From assembly GCA_022846095.1 (NCBI GenBank), contig AP025583.1, forward strand, positions 1,240,001 through 1,304,000: a stretch of 64,000 bases of DNA, given 5' to 3'. The stretch is from Oscillospiraceae bacterium (GTDB taxonomy: Bacteria; Bacillota; Clostridia; Oscillospirales; Oscillospiraceae). Positions 1 through 8,572 of this stretch are shown here, one piece after another. How positions within the stretch are numbered: the stretch's first letter is position 1; the number at the start of each line of letters is the position of its first letter. The notes under the pieces were generated by a model, which was given only the letters and a program-made list of their open reading frames with translations, had not been told where the DNA came from and made no database searches. Made by a program: the position numbers and the translations under genes.

Positions 1-435
1 ACATCAAATCCTGATCCAATCTATCCCCCAGCCCCCTTGCAGGGCGCGGGATATGACAGGATGGGATACGAGGAAGCGCGAGAGATCGTCAGAGAGAATA
101 TCGAGTACGACATTCTGGTGCAGGACCCGCGGCAGGACAGAGAGCAGCTTGACGAGGTAGTGGAGCTTATTGCGGAAACCCTCTGCTCCCGCAGACAGAC
201 CATCGTGATTGCCGGAGACGAGTACCCGTCTGAGATGGTGAAGGAGAAACTGCTGCGCATCACAGCCTCCCACATCGAGTACGTCTTTGACTGCCTGAAG
301 CAGAACACCACCTACGTCCGCAACATCAAGAAATACCTGCTGGCGTCGCTGTTCAACGCGCCCAGCACCATCGGAAGCTACTATTCCGCCCTCGTCAACC
401 ACGATATGTACGGCGACGGGCTGCGCGGCAGATGA
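1..435 (+). CDS. Replication initiator protein A, C-terminal part (DUF6017), 5' end outside window
   Basis: The frame is open from the first base and ends at 435, so only the last 144 residues are present. The segment, with its EEAREIVRENIEYD start and a tail of helices ending GSYYSALVNHDMYG, matches what I know as the C-terminal DUF6017 domain. That domain follows a RepA-type winged-helix initiator domain in Firmicutes plasmids and ICEs. In full-length relatives it is thought to serve plasmid-like replication of the excised element. The coupling-protein genes follow after 52 bases, the usual order in these elements. The in-frame TTG at 37 and ATG at 61 are internal, not starts. Confidence 0.75.
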   Translation, partial: TSNPDPIYPPAPLQGAGYDRMGYEEAREIVRENIEYDILVQDPRQDREQLDEVVELIAETLCSRRQTIVIAGDEYPSEMVKEKLLRITASHIEYVFDCLKQNTTYVRNIKKYLLASLFNAPSTIGSYYSALVNHDMYGDGLRGR

Positions 436-487
436 GCGCTGGCTTCCACCGGCATTTATCCAATCACGAACAAAGGAGGGATGACCC

Positions 488-985
488 ATGCAGGAGGAAG
501 TGGAAAACAGAGCGGTCACGCTGGTCATCAGCGCAACCAAGCTCACGGCGCGGCTGCTGAAGGCCGCCATTCTCAAATACCTTGCCAGCCGCAAGGAGAA
601 AAAGCTGGCAAAGGCGCGCGCCGCGCCGGAGAAGCCCACCGGCAAGCAGACGGTGAAGCAGCTCATCGGGCAGAATCAGGGCGTATCCAATATCGAGATC
701 ACCGACAGCAACATCAAGTCCTTTGAGCGCGTGGCACGGAAATACGGCGTGGATTTCGCCGTGAAGAAGGACCGCAGCGTGTCCCCGCCGAAATACCTCA
801 TCTTTTTCAAGGGGCGGGACGCAGACGCGCTGACGGCGGCGTTCAAGGAATACACGGCAAAAGAGGTCAGACGCGCCTCGAAAGACAAACCCTCGGTGCT
901 GGAGCAGCTCCGTGCGCTCAAGGCGAAGGTGCTGTCCCTTACGCCGGACAAGTCCCGGAACAAGGACAAGGGGCTGGAGCTATGA
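488..985 (+). CDS. pcfB: PcfB-family conjugation protein (DUF3801)
   Basis: This 165-residue protein is of the PcfB family, a cytoplasmic accessory to the VirD4 coupling protein that helps bring the relaxosome to the transfer channel. It starts with the family pattern MQEEVENRAVTLVISATKLT, continues through a basic helix and reaches a mixed alpha/beta core around residues 60-125. A basic tail carries PSVLEQLRALKAK, a peptide type (PSVLEKL) that recurs at the C-termini of several proteins in this element. The start is set by AAAGGAGGGATG a few bases upstream. It overlaps the coupling-protein gene by four bases (ATGA), so the two are translationally coupled. A second, diverged copy lies at 55529-56008. 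Confidence 0.85.
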   Translation: MQEEVENRAVTLVISATKLTARLLKAAILKYLASRKEKKLAKARAAPEKPTGKQTVKQLIGQNQGVSNIEITDSNIKSFERVARKYGVDFAVKKDRSVSPPKYLIFFKGRDADALTAAFKEYTAKEVRRASKDKPSVLEQLRALKAKVLSLTPDKSRNKDKGLEL

Positions 986-2757
986 AGCAGATCAGCGTAA
1001 AGAAGCTCCTGCTTCCCAATATCCCCTATGTCTTTATCGCGTTCTTTGCCACAAAGCTGGGGCAGGCGGCGCGGCTGGCTCCCGGCGCGGACTTCTCTCA
1101 AAAGTCGCTGCACATCATGGAGGGCTTCGCCGCCGCGTTCCAATCGGCGCTGCCCAGCTTTCACCCCATCGACCTGTGCGTGGGCATTGCCGCCGCCCTG
1201 CTCATCCGGCTTGCCGTCTACGTCAAGGGGAAGAACGCAAGGAAGTTTCGGAAGAATATCGAGTATGGTAGCGCAAGATGGGGCAACGCAGAGGACATCA
1301 AGCCCTATGTAGACCCCACCTTTGCCAACAACGTCATTCTCACCCAGACGGAGCGGCTGACCATGAACAGCCGACCCAAGGACCCGAAAACGGCGCGGAA
1401 CAAGAACGTACTGGTGGTGGGCGGCTCCGGCAGCGGCAAGACGCGGTTTTTCATCAAGCCCAACCTCATGCAATTACACAGTTCCTACGTTGTCACCGAT
1501 CCAAAAGGCAGCATCGTGGTCGAATGTGGAAAATTACTTCAGCGAAATCAGTATAAGATCAAGATACTGAACACGATCAACTTCAAGAAGTCCCACCATT
1601 ATAACCCCTTCGCGTATCTCCACAGCGAAAAGGACATTCTGAAGCTGGTCACGACCCTCATTGCCAACACGCAGGGGGACGGGAAATCCGGCGACGACTT
1701 CTGGCGCAAGGCGGAAACGCTGCTCTACACGGCGCTCATCGGCTATATCTACTACGAAGCGCCGGTTGAGGAGCAGAACTTCGCCACCCTCATCGAGATG
1801 ATCAACACCATGGAGGTGCGGGAGGACGATGAGGACTTCAAAAATCCCGTCGATCTGATGTTTGAAGAACTGGCAAAGCGGGAGCCGCATCACTTCGCCG
1901 TGCGCCAATATGCCAAATATCGCTTAGCAGCGGGCAAGACAGCAAAAAGTATTCTAATTAGCTGCGGCGCGCGCCTTGCCCCCTTCGACATCCAGGAGCT
2001 TCGGGAGATCACGGCGTATGACGAGCTGGAGCTGGACACGCTGGGCGACCGGAAAACGGCGCTGTTTATCATTATTTCCGACACAGACGACACCTTCAAC
2101 TTCCTTGCCAGCATGGTCTATACCCAGCTATTCAACCTCCTGTGCGACAAGGCGGACGACGTGTACGGCGGCAGGCTGCCCGTCCATGTGCGCTGCCTCA
2201 TCGACGAGTGCGCCAACATCGGGCAGATTCCCAAGCTGGAGAAGCTGATGGCCACCATCCGCAGCCGCGAAATCTCCGCCTGCCTTGTTTTGCAGGCACA
2301 GAGCCAGCTCAAGGCGCTCTACAAGGACAACTGCGACACCATCATCGGCAACTGCGACAGCTCCGTATTCCTCGGCGGCAAGGAGCCGACCACATTAAAG
2401 GAGCTGTCCGCCGCGCTGGGCAAGGAGACCATTGACACCTTCAACACCGGCGAAAGCCGCGGCAGAGAGGTTTCCCACAGCCTGAACTATCAGAAGCTCG
2501 GCAAGGAGCTGATGAGTCAGGATGAGCTTGCCGTTCTTAATGGCGGCAAGTGTGTCTTGCAGCTGCGCGGCGTAAGGCCGTTCCTATCCGACAAATACGA
2601 CATCACAAAACACCCCAACTACAAGTATCTTTCGGACGCGAATCCCAAGAACGCCTTTGACATTGAAAAATTCCTCTCCACAAAGCTCAAGCTGAAGTCG
2701 GAGGAGGAATTTGAGGTCTTTGACGCGGGCGCGGCCGCAGGTTCAGAATCCGCCTGA
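982..2757 (+). CDS. VirD4/TraG-family type IV coupling protein
   Basis: The product is 591 residues long, a normal length for PcfC-like coupling proteins. Two membrane segments lie within the first 80 residues. A nucleotide-binding domain follows with Walker A GGSGSGKT near residues 147-154, and Walker B within LIDECANIGQ near 405. It is expected to be a hexameric inner-membrane ATPase that passes the relaxase-DNA complex to the secretion channel. The motif GSARWG before the P-loop is typical of the Firmicutes branch. The gene overlaps pcfB, and its stop codon sits in the loop of a terminator-like hairpin. A truncated homologue from a different element is at 54535-55542. Confidence 0.93.
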   Translation: MKQISVKKLLLPNIPYVFIAFFATKLGQAARLAPGADFSQKSLHIMEGFAAAFQSALPSFHPIDLCVGIAAALLIRLAVYVKGKNARKFRKNIEYGSARWGNAEDIKPYVDPTFANNVILTQTERLTMNSRPKDPKTARNKNVLVVGGSGSGKTRFFIKPNLMQLHSSYVVTDPKGSIVVECGKLLQRNQYKIKILNTINFKKSHHYNPFAYLHSEKDILKLVTTLIANTQGDGKSGDDFWRKAETLLYTALIGYIYYEAPVEEQNFATLIEMINTMEVREDDEDFKNPVDLMFEELAKREPHHFAVRQYAKYRLAAGKTAKSILISCGARLAPFDIQELREITAYDELELDTLGDRKTALFIIISDTDDTFNFLASMVYTQLFNLLCDKADDVYGGRLPVHVRCLIDECANIGQIPKLEKLMATIRSREISACLVLQAQSQLKALYKDNCDTIIGNCDSSVFLGGKEPTTLKELSAALGKETIDTFNTGESRGREVSHSLNYQKLGKELMSQDELAVLNGGKCVLQLRGVRPFLSDKYDITKHPNYKYLSDANPKNAFDIEKFLSTKLKLKSEEEFEVFDAGAAAGSESA

Positions 2758-2771
2758 TTTGGCGGATTTTT
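2747..2771 (+). terminator. Hairpin with T-run overlapping the virD4 stop codon
   Basis: AATCCGCC (2747-2754) and GGCGGATT (2761-2768) form an 8-bp perfect stem around a six-base loop that contains the TGA stop (2755-2757). The right arm runs into TTTTT. This is the form of an intrinsic terminator, but the transfer genes continue downstream, so it may only reduce read-through. Confidence 0.6.
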
Positions 2772-2814
2772 ATATATAGATCAGACACCCATTCCGTAAA
2801 GGAGGACGCCGACA

Positions 2815-3054
2815 ATGCAGCAGACACACGAGAAACGCAAAGTCGGAGGAAAGCACAACCGAAAATTTGAAAGGAGAAGCCGGAATCGACAGCCGCACAG
2901 CGCGGCCAGCTTATTCCGGCTTTGCGGTTTCCATCGTAAAAACCATAAAGAAACGATTCCGGCACATAAAATATGGATTTCTTCAATAGCGCAGTCGATG
3001 TTTTGCAGACCCTCGTCATTGCCCTCGGAGCCGGTCTTGGCATCTGGGGCGTGA
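2815..3054 (+). CDS. Possible small leader ORF ahead of the Maff2 gene
   Basis: A 79-codon frame begins with ATG after a good ribosome site (AAAGGAGG, nine bases away). Its very basic N-terminal half (EKRKVGGKHNRKFERRSRNRQ) resembles nothing I recognise. It crosses a hairpin (AGCCGGAAT 2878-2886 with ATTCCGGCT 2913-2921) and overlaps the Maff2 start at 2973, which has no ribosome site of its own. I infer it may be a leader that couples translation to Maff2, or simply spurious. Confidence 0.25.
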   Translation: MQQTHEKRKVGGKHNRKFERRSRNRQPHSAASLFRLCGFHRKNHKETIPAHKIWISSIAQSMFCRPSSLPSEPVLASGA

Positions 3055-3188
3055 TCAACCTTCTGGAAGGTTACGGAAATGACAATCCGGGCGCAAAATC
3101 GCAAGGGATGAAACAGCTCATGGCGGGCGGCGGTGTGGCGCTCATCGGTATGATCCTCGTGCCGCTGCTCAAAGGGCTGTTCGGTTAA
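2973..3188 (+). CDS. Maff2-family small membrane protein
   Basis: A 71-residue protein with two hydrophobic segments, about residues 9-30 and 50-70, separated by the polar stretch EGYGNDNPGAKSQGMKQL. This matches the Maff2 family of mobile-element proteins found next to VirB6-like genes in Clostridia ICEs. By size and layout it resembles a VirB2-type pilin precursor. That role is an inference, not shown. No Shine-Dalgarno sequence precedes the ATG, unlike nearly all neighbouring genes. Confidence 0.85.
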   Translation: MDFFNSAVDVLQTLVIALGAGLGIWGVINLLEGYGNDNPGAKSQGMKQLMAGGGVALIGMILVPLLKGLFG

Positions 3189-3217
3189 TCCCGTCCATGC
3201 CGCAATGTAAAACCCTT

Positions 3218-3248
3218 CGCCCCTGCCCGCCCTCTGCGGGCGGGGGCG
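3218..3248 (+). other. GC-rich hairpin between Maff2 and VirB6-like genes
   Basis: CGCCCCTGCCCGC (3218-3230) and GCGGGCGGGGGCG (3236-3248) pair over 13 positions, one of them T-G, around CCTCT. No T-run follows. It sits just before the ribosome site of the next gene, so it may stabilise the upstream mRNA end or modulate read-through. Confidence 0.5.
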
Positions 3249-3267
3249 GGAAAGGAGGGCTGACCCA

Positions 3268-4137
3268 TTGGATTTGATATGGGAAAAATTCACCGAATGG
3301 CTAAAGGAGCTGCTGGTCGGGGGCATCATGGACAACCTCACCGGCCTCTTTGATAACGTCAACGCCAAGGTCGCGGAGGCGGCGGGACACATCGGCAGCA
3401 CCCCGCAGGCGTGGAACGCCAATATTTACAGCATGATCCGCTCTCTCTCGGATAACCTGATCCTGCCCATCGCCGGCGTGATTCTCGCCTTTGTGATGAC
3501 ACTGGAGCTGATCCAGCTCATTGCGGACCGTAATAACCTCCACGACATCGACACATGGGTATTCTTTAAGTGGGTATTCAAGACAGCGGCAGCCGTGCTC
3601 ATCGTATCCAACACATGGAACATCGTCATGGGCGTGTTTGAGGCAGCGCAGAGTGTGGTAAACAGCGCCTCCGGCCTTATCGTGGGCAACACCTCCATCA
3701 ACCTCGCCGACCATATCGCGGACCTTGAGGCGAGGCTGCTGGAGATGAACGTGTGGACGCTTTTGGGGCTGTGGCTGCAATCCTTCGTGGTGGGCTTCAC
3801 CATGTGGGGGCTGACCATCTGCATTTTCATCATCATCTACGGCAGAATGATCGAGATTTACCTCGTCACCAGTATCGCGCCCATCCCCATGGCCACCATG
3901 ATGGGTAAGGAATGGGGCGGCATGGGGCAGAATTATCTCCGCTCCCTGCTGGCTTTGGCGTTTCAGGGCTTTCTCATCATCATCTGCATCGCCATCTATG
4001 CGGTGCTGGTACAGAATATGCTCATAGACGACAACATTTCCACGGCCATCTGGCTGTGCATGGGCTACACGGTGCTACTTTGCTTCACCCTGTTCAAAAC
4101 CAGCAGTCTCGCAAAGTCAATTTTCAACAGTCATTAG
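3268..4137 (+). CDS. VirB6/TrbL-like conjugal transfer membrane protein
   Basis: The product has 289 residues with about six hydrophobic segments, for example LPIAGVILAFVMTLELIQLI (residues 70-89), a pair in the middle and two near the C-terminus. Size, topology and position between Maff2 and PrgI/VirB4 fit the VirB6-like channel subunit of Gram-positive type IV secretion systems. An amphipathic N-terminus precedes the first membrane helix. The start is a TTG preceded by AAAGGAGGG. Neighbours show it belongs to the mating-pore operon. Confidence 0.85.
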   Translation: MDLIWEKFTEWLKELLVGGIMDNLTGLFDNVNAKVAEAAGHIGSTPQAWNANIYSMIRSLSDNLILPIAGVILAFVMTLELIQLIADRNNLHDIDTWVFFKWVFKTAAAVLIVSNTWNIVMGVFEAAQSVVNSASGLIVGNTSINLADHIADLEARLLEMNVWTLLGLWLQSFVVGFTMWGLTICIFIIIYGRMIEIYLVTSIAPIPMATMMGKEWGGMGQNYLRSLLALAFQGFLIIICIAIYAVLVQNMLIDDNISTAIWLCMGYTVLLCFTLFKTSSLAKSIFNSH

Positions 4138-4151
4138 AGAGGTGAACCAAC

Positions 4152-4589
4152 ATGAACAAATCCACAAATACGGAACAGGATAGGCTATCGCGTCTGTTTG
4201 CGCGGCTCGATGAAAATCTCACCACCTTACAGGGCGAGTGGGAGCAGATGAGCAGACATGACCTGATCTGCAACTCCGCCGCCATCACCGCCGTGCGCCA
4301 GATCCATGAATACCTGACCACCGCCCACGGCTTTGAGCCGGATGAGGCGGACTACCTGCTGCTGTTCGACAACCCGTTGAAGATGGTGGCTGATAAGTGG
4401 CAGAACCGCATGGAGGATATGAGCGACGTTTGCTTTGCGCTGGACGAGGTATTTGAAAAGCAGGACGTCTTGCAGAGCTACGCAATGAGCAGCACCGAGT
4501 GCCGCCCGTCGGTGCTGGAAAAGCTCCGCACGTCAGCAGAGCGCACGCCCGCAAGGGCGATCAAGGACAAGGAGGCGGAGATTTGTTGA
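4152..4589 (+). CDS. DUF3848-like ICE accessory protein
   Basis: This soluble, acidic, mostly helical protein has 145 residues. The middle (HDLICNSAAITAVRQIHEYL, then LLLFDNPLKMVADKW) resembles the DUF3848 layout also seen at the start of the protein at 32662. Its tail has the PSVLEKLR peptide shared with other proteins of this element, possibly a docking or sorting tag (inference). The ribosome site GAGAGGTG precedes the ATG. The stop overlaps the TTG start of the next gene. Function unknown. Confidence 0.7.
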   Translation: MNKSTNTEQDRLSRLFARLDENLTTLQGEWEQMSRHDLICNSAAITAVRQIHEYLTTAHGFEPDEADYLLLFDNPLKMVADKWQNRMEDMSDVCFALDEVFEKQDVLQSYAMSSTECRPSVLEKLRTSAERTPARAIKDKEAEIC

Positions 4590-5023
4590 CACTTACCCCC
4601 ATTTCGCTGTCCGAAGCAAATGCCTTTGTCGCCCTTTGGCACCGACATCATAAGCCCGTCGTTGGACACAAGTTTTCCATCGGCTGCGAGGCAGACGGAC
4701 GGTTGGCAGGCGTCGCCATCGTAGGGCGTCCGGTCAGCCGGTATCTGGACGATGGGAAAACGCTGGAGGTTAATCGCCTTTGCACCGACGGAACCAAAAA
4801 CGCTTGCAGTTTCCTTTACGCTGCTGCGGCACGGGCGGCGCGGGCAATGGGCTATCAGCGAATCATCACCTATACGCTGGACACCGAGGGCGGAGCAAGC
4901 CTGCACGCTGCTGGCTGGTGCTGCGCGGGGCGGGCAGGCGGCACTGCGTGGACAGGTTCGAGAGCGCCGAAGGCTGGACAATACCCTGCGCAGATGAAAC
5001 TCCGCTATGAAAAAACACTATGA
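4586..5023 (+). CDS. XF1762-family GNAT-like protein
   Basis: Residues run LTPISLSEANAFVALWHRHH with later motifs GCEADGRLAGVAIVGRPVSR and YQRIITYTLDTEGGASLHAAG. This fits the XF1762 family, small GNAT-fold proteins common in phages and ICEs. The conserved RHH near the N-terminus and EVNRLCTDG in the middle support the call. Its substrate is unknown. The start is most likely TTG at 4586 (an in-frame TTG at 4583 is also possible), overlapping the previous stop (TTGTTGA). Length about 145 residues. Confidence 0.8.
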   Translation: MTLTPISLSEANAFVALWHRHHKPVVGHKFSIGCEADGRLAGVAIVGRPVSRYLDDGKTLEVNRLCTDGTKNACSFLYAAAARAARAMGYQRIITYTLDTEGGASLHAAGWCCAGRAGGTAWTGSRAPKAGQYPAQMKLRYEKTL

Positions 5024-5041
5024 CATAGGAGGTAAACCAAT

Positions 5042-5473
5042 ATGGCATACGTTCCCGTACCCAAAGACCTAAACGCGGTCAAGACCAAGGTGCTGCTGAA
5101 CCTGACGAAGCGCCAGCTCGTCTGCTTCGGCGCGGGCGCGGCGCTGGGCGTTCCGCTGTTCTTCCTGCTCAAAGCCCATACCGGCGTCAGCACGGCGGCG
5201 ATCTGCATGATCCTGCTCATGCTGCCCTTTTTCCTGCTGGCCATGTATGAGAAGAACGGACAGCCCCTTGAAAAGATCGTCCGCAACATCGTGCAGGTCT
5301 GCTTCCTGCGCCCCAAGCAGCGCCCTTACGCAACCAATAATTTCTACGCCGTTCTGGAACGGCAGGACAATTTAGACCGGGAGGTGTATCGCATTGTCCA
5401 CCCGCACAAAACTCACCCGCGCCGAACGCAGGCAGATCGAGGCCGCCATCGCAAGAGCGAAGCGGCAGGATAA
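5042..5473 (+). CDS. PrgI-family conjugation membrane protein
   Basis: The product has 143 residues. MAYVPVPKDLNAVKTKVLLNLTKRQ is followed by two adjacent membrane helices (about residues 28-70). This is the PrgI pattern, a VirB3-like partner of VirB4 in the Gram-positive mating channel. The gene overlaps the VirB4 gene by 80 bases in another frame, which often happens for this pair and makes the last 25 residues unconserved-looking. Ribosome site ATAGGAGG precedes the ATG. Confidence 0.88.
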   Translation: MAYVPVPKDLNAVKTKVLLNLTKRQLVCFGAGAALGVPLFFLLKAHTGVSTAAICMILLMLPFFLLAMYEKNGQPLEKIVRNIVQVCFLRPKQRPYATNNFYAVLERQDNLDREVYRIVHPHKTHPRRTQADRGRHRKSEAAG

Positions 5474-7772
5474 GAAACAGAAGTCCGCGCAGGACAGCAT
5501 CCCGTTTCAGCGGATGTTCCCCGACGGCATCTGCCGCGTGACGGACAGCTACTACACGAAAACCGTCCAGTTTCAGGACATCAACTATCAGCTCAACCAG
5601 AACGAGGACAAGACCGCTATCTTTGACGGCTGGTGCGACTTCCTCAACTACTTTGACAGCTCCGTGCGCTTTCAGCTCTCCTTTGTGAATATGTCCGCCA
5701 ACAAGGACAATTACGCAAGGTACATCACCATCTCGCCGCAGGGCGACGATTTTGACAGCATCCGTCTGGAATACACCCAGATGCTCCAGAACCAGCTTGC
5801 CCGCGGCAACAACGGCCTCATCAAGACCAAGTACCTGACCTTCGGCGTGGAGGCGGACGGGCTGAAAGCCGCAAAGCCCCGCTTAGAGCGCATCGAAACC
5901 GACATCCTCAACAACTTCAAGCGTCTCGGCGTGGCGGCGGAGCCGATGAACGGCACGGAGCGGCTGCGGCTGCTGCACGGGATGCTGCACATGGACGAGC
6001 AGGAGCCGTTCCGCTTCTCGTGGGACTGGCTGGCACCCTCCGGGCTTTCGGTCAAGGACTTCATCGCGCCCAGCTCCTTTGAGTTCCGCACCGGACGCTC
6101 CTTCGGCGTCGGCAGGCGCATCGGCTGCGCCAGCTTCTTGCAGATTTTAGCGCCGGAGCTGAACGACCGGATGCTGGCGGACTTCCTCGACATGGAAAGC
6201 TCCCTCATCGTCAGTATGCACGTCCAGTCCGTGGATCAGGTCAAGGCCATCAAGACCATCAAGCGGAAGATCACGGATTTGCAGAAGATGACCATTGAGG
6301 AGCAGAAAAAGGCCGTCCGCGCCGGATACGACATGGACATCATCCCCTCGGACCTCGCCACCTACGGCACGGAGGCGAAGAAGCTGCTGCAAGACCTGCA
6401 AAGCCGCAACGAGCGAATGTTCCTGCTGACCTTTATTGTGGTCAACACCGCAGGCAGCCGCCAGCAGCTTGACAACAACGTGTTTCAGGCGGCCTCCATC
6501 GCCCAGAAGTACAACTGCCAGCTTACCCGCCTTGATTTCCGTCAGGAGGAGGGGCTGATGAGCAGCCTCCCGCTGGGGCTGAACCAGATCGAGATACAGC
6601 GGGGCCTTACCACCTCCAGCGTCGCCATCTTCATTCCCTTTACCACGCAGGAGCTGTTTCAGGACGGCAAGGAAGCGCTGTACTGCGGGCTGAACGCCCT
6701 CTCCAACAACCTCATCATGGTAGACCGCAAGCGTCTCAAGAACCCCAATGGCCTCATCCTTGGTACTCCCGGCAGCGGCAAGAGCTTTGCCGCAAAGCGG
6801 GAGATTGCCAACGTGTTCCTCGTCACCGACGACGACATCATCATCTGCGACCCCGAAGCCGAGTACGGACCGCTGGTGGAGCGTCTGCACGGACAGGTCA
6901 TTAAAATCTCCCCCACAAGCCCGCATTACATCAACCCTATGGACCTGAATCTCAACTATTCGGACGATGAAAATCCGCTGAGCCTGAAATCCGACTTCAT
7001 CCTCTCCCTCTGCGAGCTGATCGTCGGCGGCAAGGACGGCCTCATGCCGGTGGAAAAGACCATCATCGACCGCTGTGTGCACATGGTGTACCGGGATTAT
7101 CTCAGCGACCCTGTGCCGGAGAATATGCCGATTCTGGAGGACTTGTATAACGAGCTGCGGCGGCAGGAGGAAAAGGAGGCGCAGTACATCGCCACGGCTT
7201 TGGAAATCTACGTTTCCGGCTCCCTCAACGTGTTCAACCACCGCACCAACATCAACATTGAAAACCGTATTGTCAGCTTCGACATCAAGGAGCTGGGCAA
7301 GCAGCTCAAGAAGATCGGGATGCTCATCGTGCAGGACGCCGTGTGGAACAGAGTCACCATCAACCGGGAAGCCCACAAGTCCACTCGCTACTACATTGAC
7401 GAAATGCACCTTTTGCTACGCGAAGAGCAGACCGCCGCCTACACGGTGGAAATCTGGAAGCGCTTCCGCAAGTGGGGCGGCATTCCCACCGGCATCACGC
7501 AGAATGTCAAAGACCTGCTCTCCTCCCGCGAGGTGGAGAACATCTTTGAGAACAGCGATTTCATCCTCATGCTCAATCAGGCCAGCGGCGACCGGCAGAT
7601 TCTCGCCAAACAGCTCAATATCTCCCCCCATCAGCTCTCGTATGTCACCCACAGCGGTGAAGGCGAAGGGCTGCTTTTTTACGGCAACGTCATTCTTCCC
7701 TTTGTAGACCGCTTCCCCCGCGGGGAGCTTTACGACCTGCTCACCACCAAGCCACAGGAGCAGACTGCATAA
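5394..7772 (+). CDS. VirB4/TraE-type conjugation ATPase
   Basis: A 792-residue ATPase that powers the type IV mating channel. Walker A GTPGSGKS lies near residues 457-464 and Walker B in YYIDEMHLLL near 667. A conserved ITQNVKDLLSS region follows, then a C-terminal sensor-like segment (NSDFILMLNQASGDR). The N-terminal ~440 residues are the usual channel-binding domain. The start is TTG at 5394 with GGGAGGTG seven to eight bases upstream, lying inside prgI. In systems of this kind it is a cytoplasmic protein docked at the membrane. Confidence 0.93.
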   Translation: MSTRTKLTRAERRQIEAAIARAKRQDKKQKSAQDSIPFQRMFPDGICRVTDSYYTKTVQFQDINYQLNQNEDKTAIFDGWCDFLNYFDSSVRFQLSFVNMSANKDNYARYITISPQGDDFDSIRLEYTQMLQNQLARGNNGLIKTKYLTFGVEADGLKAAKPRLERIETDILNNFKRLGVAAEPMNGTERLRLLHGMLHMDEQEPFRFSWDWLAPSGLSVKDFIAPSSFEFRTGRSFGVGRRIGCASFLQILAPELNDRMLADFLDMESSLIVSMHVQSVDQVKAIKTIKRKITDLQKMTIEEQKKAVRAGYDMDIIPSDLATYGTEAKKLLQDLQSRNERMFLLTFIVVNTAGSRQQLDNNVFQAASIAQKYNCQLTRLDFRQEEGLMSSLPLGLNQIEIQRGLTTSSVAIFIPFTTQELFQDGKEALYCGLNALSNNLIMVDRKRLKNPNGLILGTPGSGKSFAAKREIANVFLVTDDDIIICDPEAEYGPLVERLHGQVIKISPTSPHYINPMDLNLNYSDDENPLSLKSDFILSLCELIVGGKDGLMPVEKTIIDRCVHMVYRDYLSDPVPENMPILEDLYNELRRQEEKEAQYIATALEIYVSGSLNVFNHRTNINIENRIVSFDIKELGKQLKKIGMLIVQDAVWNRVTINREAHKSTRYYIDEMHLLLREEQTAAYTVEIWKRFRKWGGIPTGITQNVKDLLSSREVENIFENSDFILMLNQASGDRQILAKQLNISPHQLSYVTHSGEGEGLLFYGNVILPFVDRFPRGELYDLLTTKPQEQTA

Positions 7773-7795
7773 CAAAACAAGAAAGGAATTGCACG

Positions 7796-8533
7796 ATGGA
7801 AAACAAACTGATGATTTTTGAAAACAACGCCTTTGGAAAGGTGCGAACGCTGAACCTCAACGGCGAGCCGTGGTTTGTAGCGGCGGATGTGTGCAAAGCG
7901 CTGGAACTGGGGAATCCGAGCATGACGGTTGAGCGTCTGGATGATGATGAAAAGGGTATCAGCACTATTGATACCCTTGGTGGGAAACAGCGCATGGCTA
8001 TCATCAACGAACCCGGACTGTATTCGCTGGTGATCACCTCCCGCAAGCCGGAGGCAAAGGCGTTCAAGCGCTGGATCACCCATGAGGTCATTCCGGCCAT
8101 CCGCAAGCACGGCGCGTACATGACGAAATCCGTGTTGGAGCAGGTGCTGGAAAACCCGGAGCTGGTGCTGCTCATGGCGCAGCGGATGCTGGAGGAACAG
8201 CGGAAAAACGAGCTGCTTCAGCAGGAGCTGCGGCTGGCAAAGCCCAAGGCGGACTTCTACGATGCGTTCATCCACCCGGAGTGCTGCACCAATCTCCGCG
8301 CCACCGCAAAGGAGCTGAAGGTGCCGGAGAAAATGTTCACCGCGTTCCTCATCCGCAAGCGCTATCTCTACCGCGCGCCCTCCGGGACGCTGCTGCCCTA
8401 CGCAAAGCCCGCCAGCGACGGCCTGTTCTTCGTAAAGGACTATATCGCCGTCAACGGGCATCAGGGGGTATATACCCTTGTCACGCCCAAGGGCAAGTCG
8501 CTGTTCCTCTCCATGCTGGGTGAGATCGCCTGA
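7796..8533 (+). CDS. Phage-type antirepressor (BRO-N plus KilAC domains)
   Basis: The protein has 245 residues. The N-terminal ~105 form a BRO-N domain: FGKVRTLNLNGEPWFVAADV, then RMAIINEPGLYSLVITSRKP and FKRWITHEVIPAIRKHGAY. A helical linker leads to a KilAC/ANT-like DNA-binding domain (CTNLRATAKELKVPEKMF ... VYTLVTPKGKSLFLSML). Such proteins antagonise repressors or bind DNA in phages and ICEs. Here it lies inside the transfer operon between VirB4 and the DNA methyltransferase, so it may tune ICE gene expression. AAGAAAGGAATT is the ribosome site. Confidence 0.9.
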   Translation: MENKLMIFENNAFGKVRTLNLNGEPWFVAADVCKALELGNPSMTVERLDDDEKGISTIDTLGGKQRMAIINEPGLYSLVITSRKPEAKAFKRWITHEVIPAIRKHGAYMTKSVLEQVLENPELVLLMAQRMLEEQRKNELLQQELRLAKPKADFYDAFIHPECCTNLRATAKELKVPEKMFTAFLIRKRYLYRAPSGTLLPYAKPASDGLFFVKDYIAVNGHQGVYTLVTPKGKSLFLSMLGEIA

Positions 8534-8572
8534 CTTGATTCTACTATAAATAATGTAAAGGAGAGCATCACA

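Noticed and set aside
6147-7409. Long open frame on the - strand opposite virB4
   Set aside because: It mirrors a GC-rich coding gene; its protein is His/Val/Leu-rich without domain, with no ribosome site. The same holds for other long antisense frames such as 36447-38054, 50679-51956 and 62143-63438.
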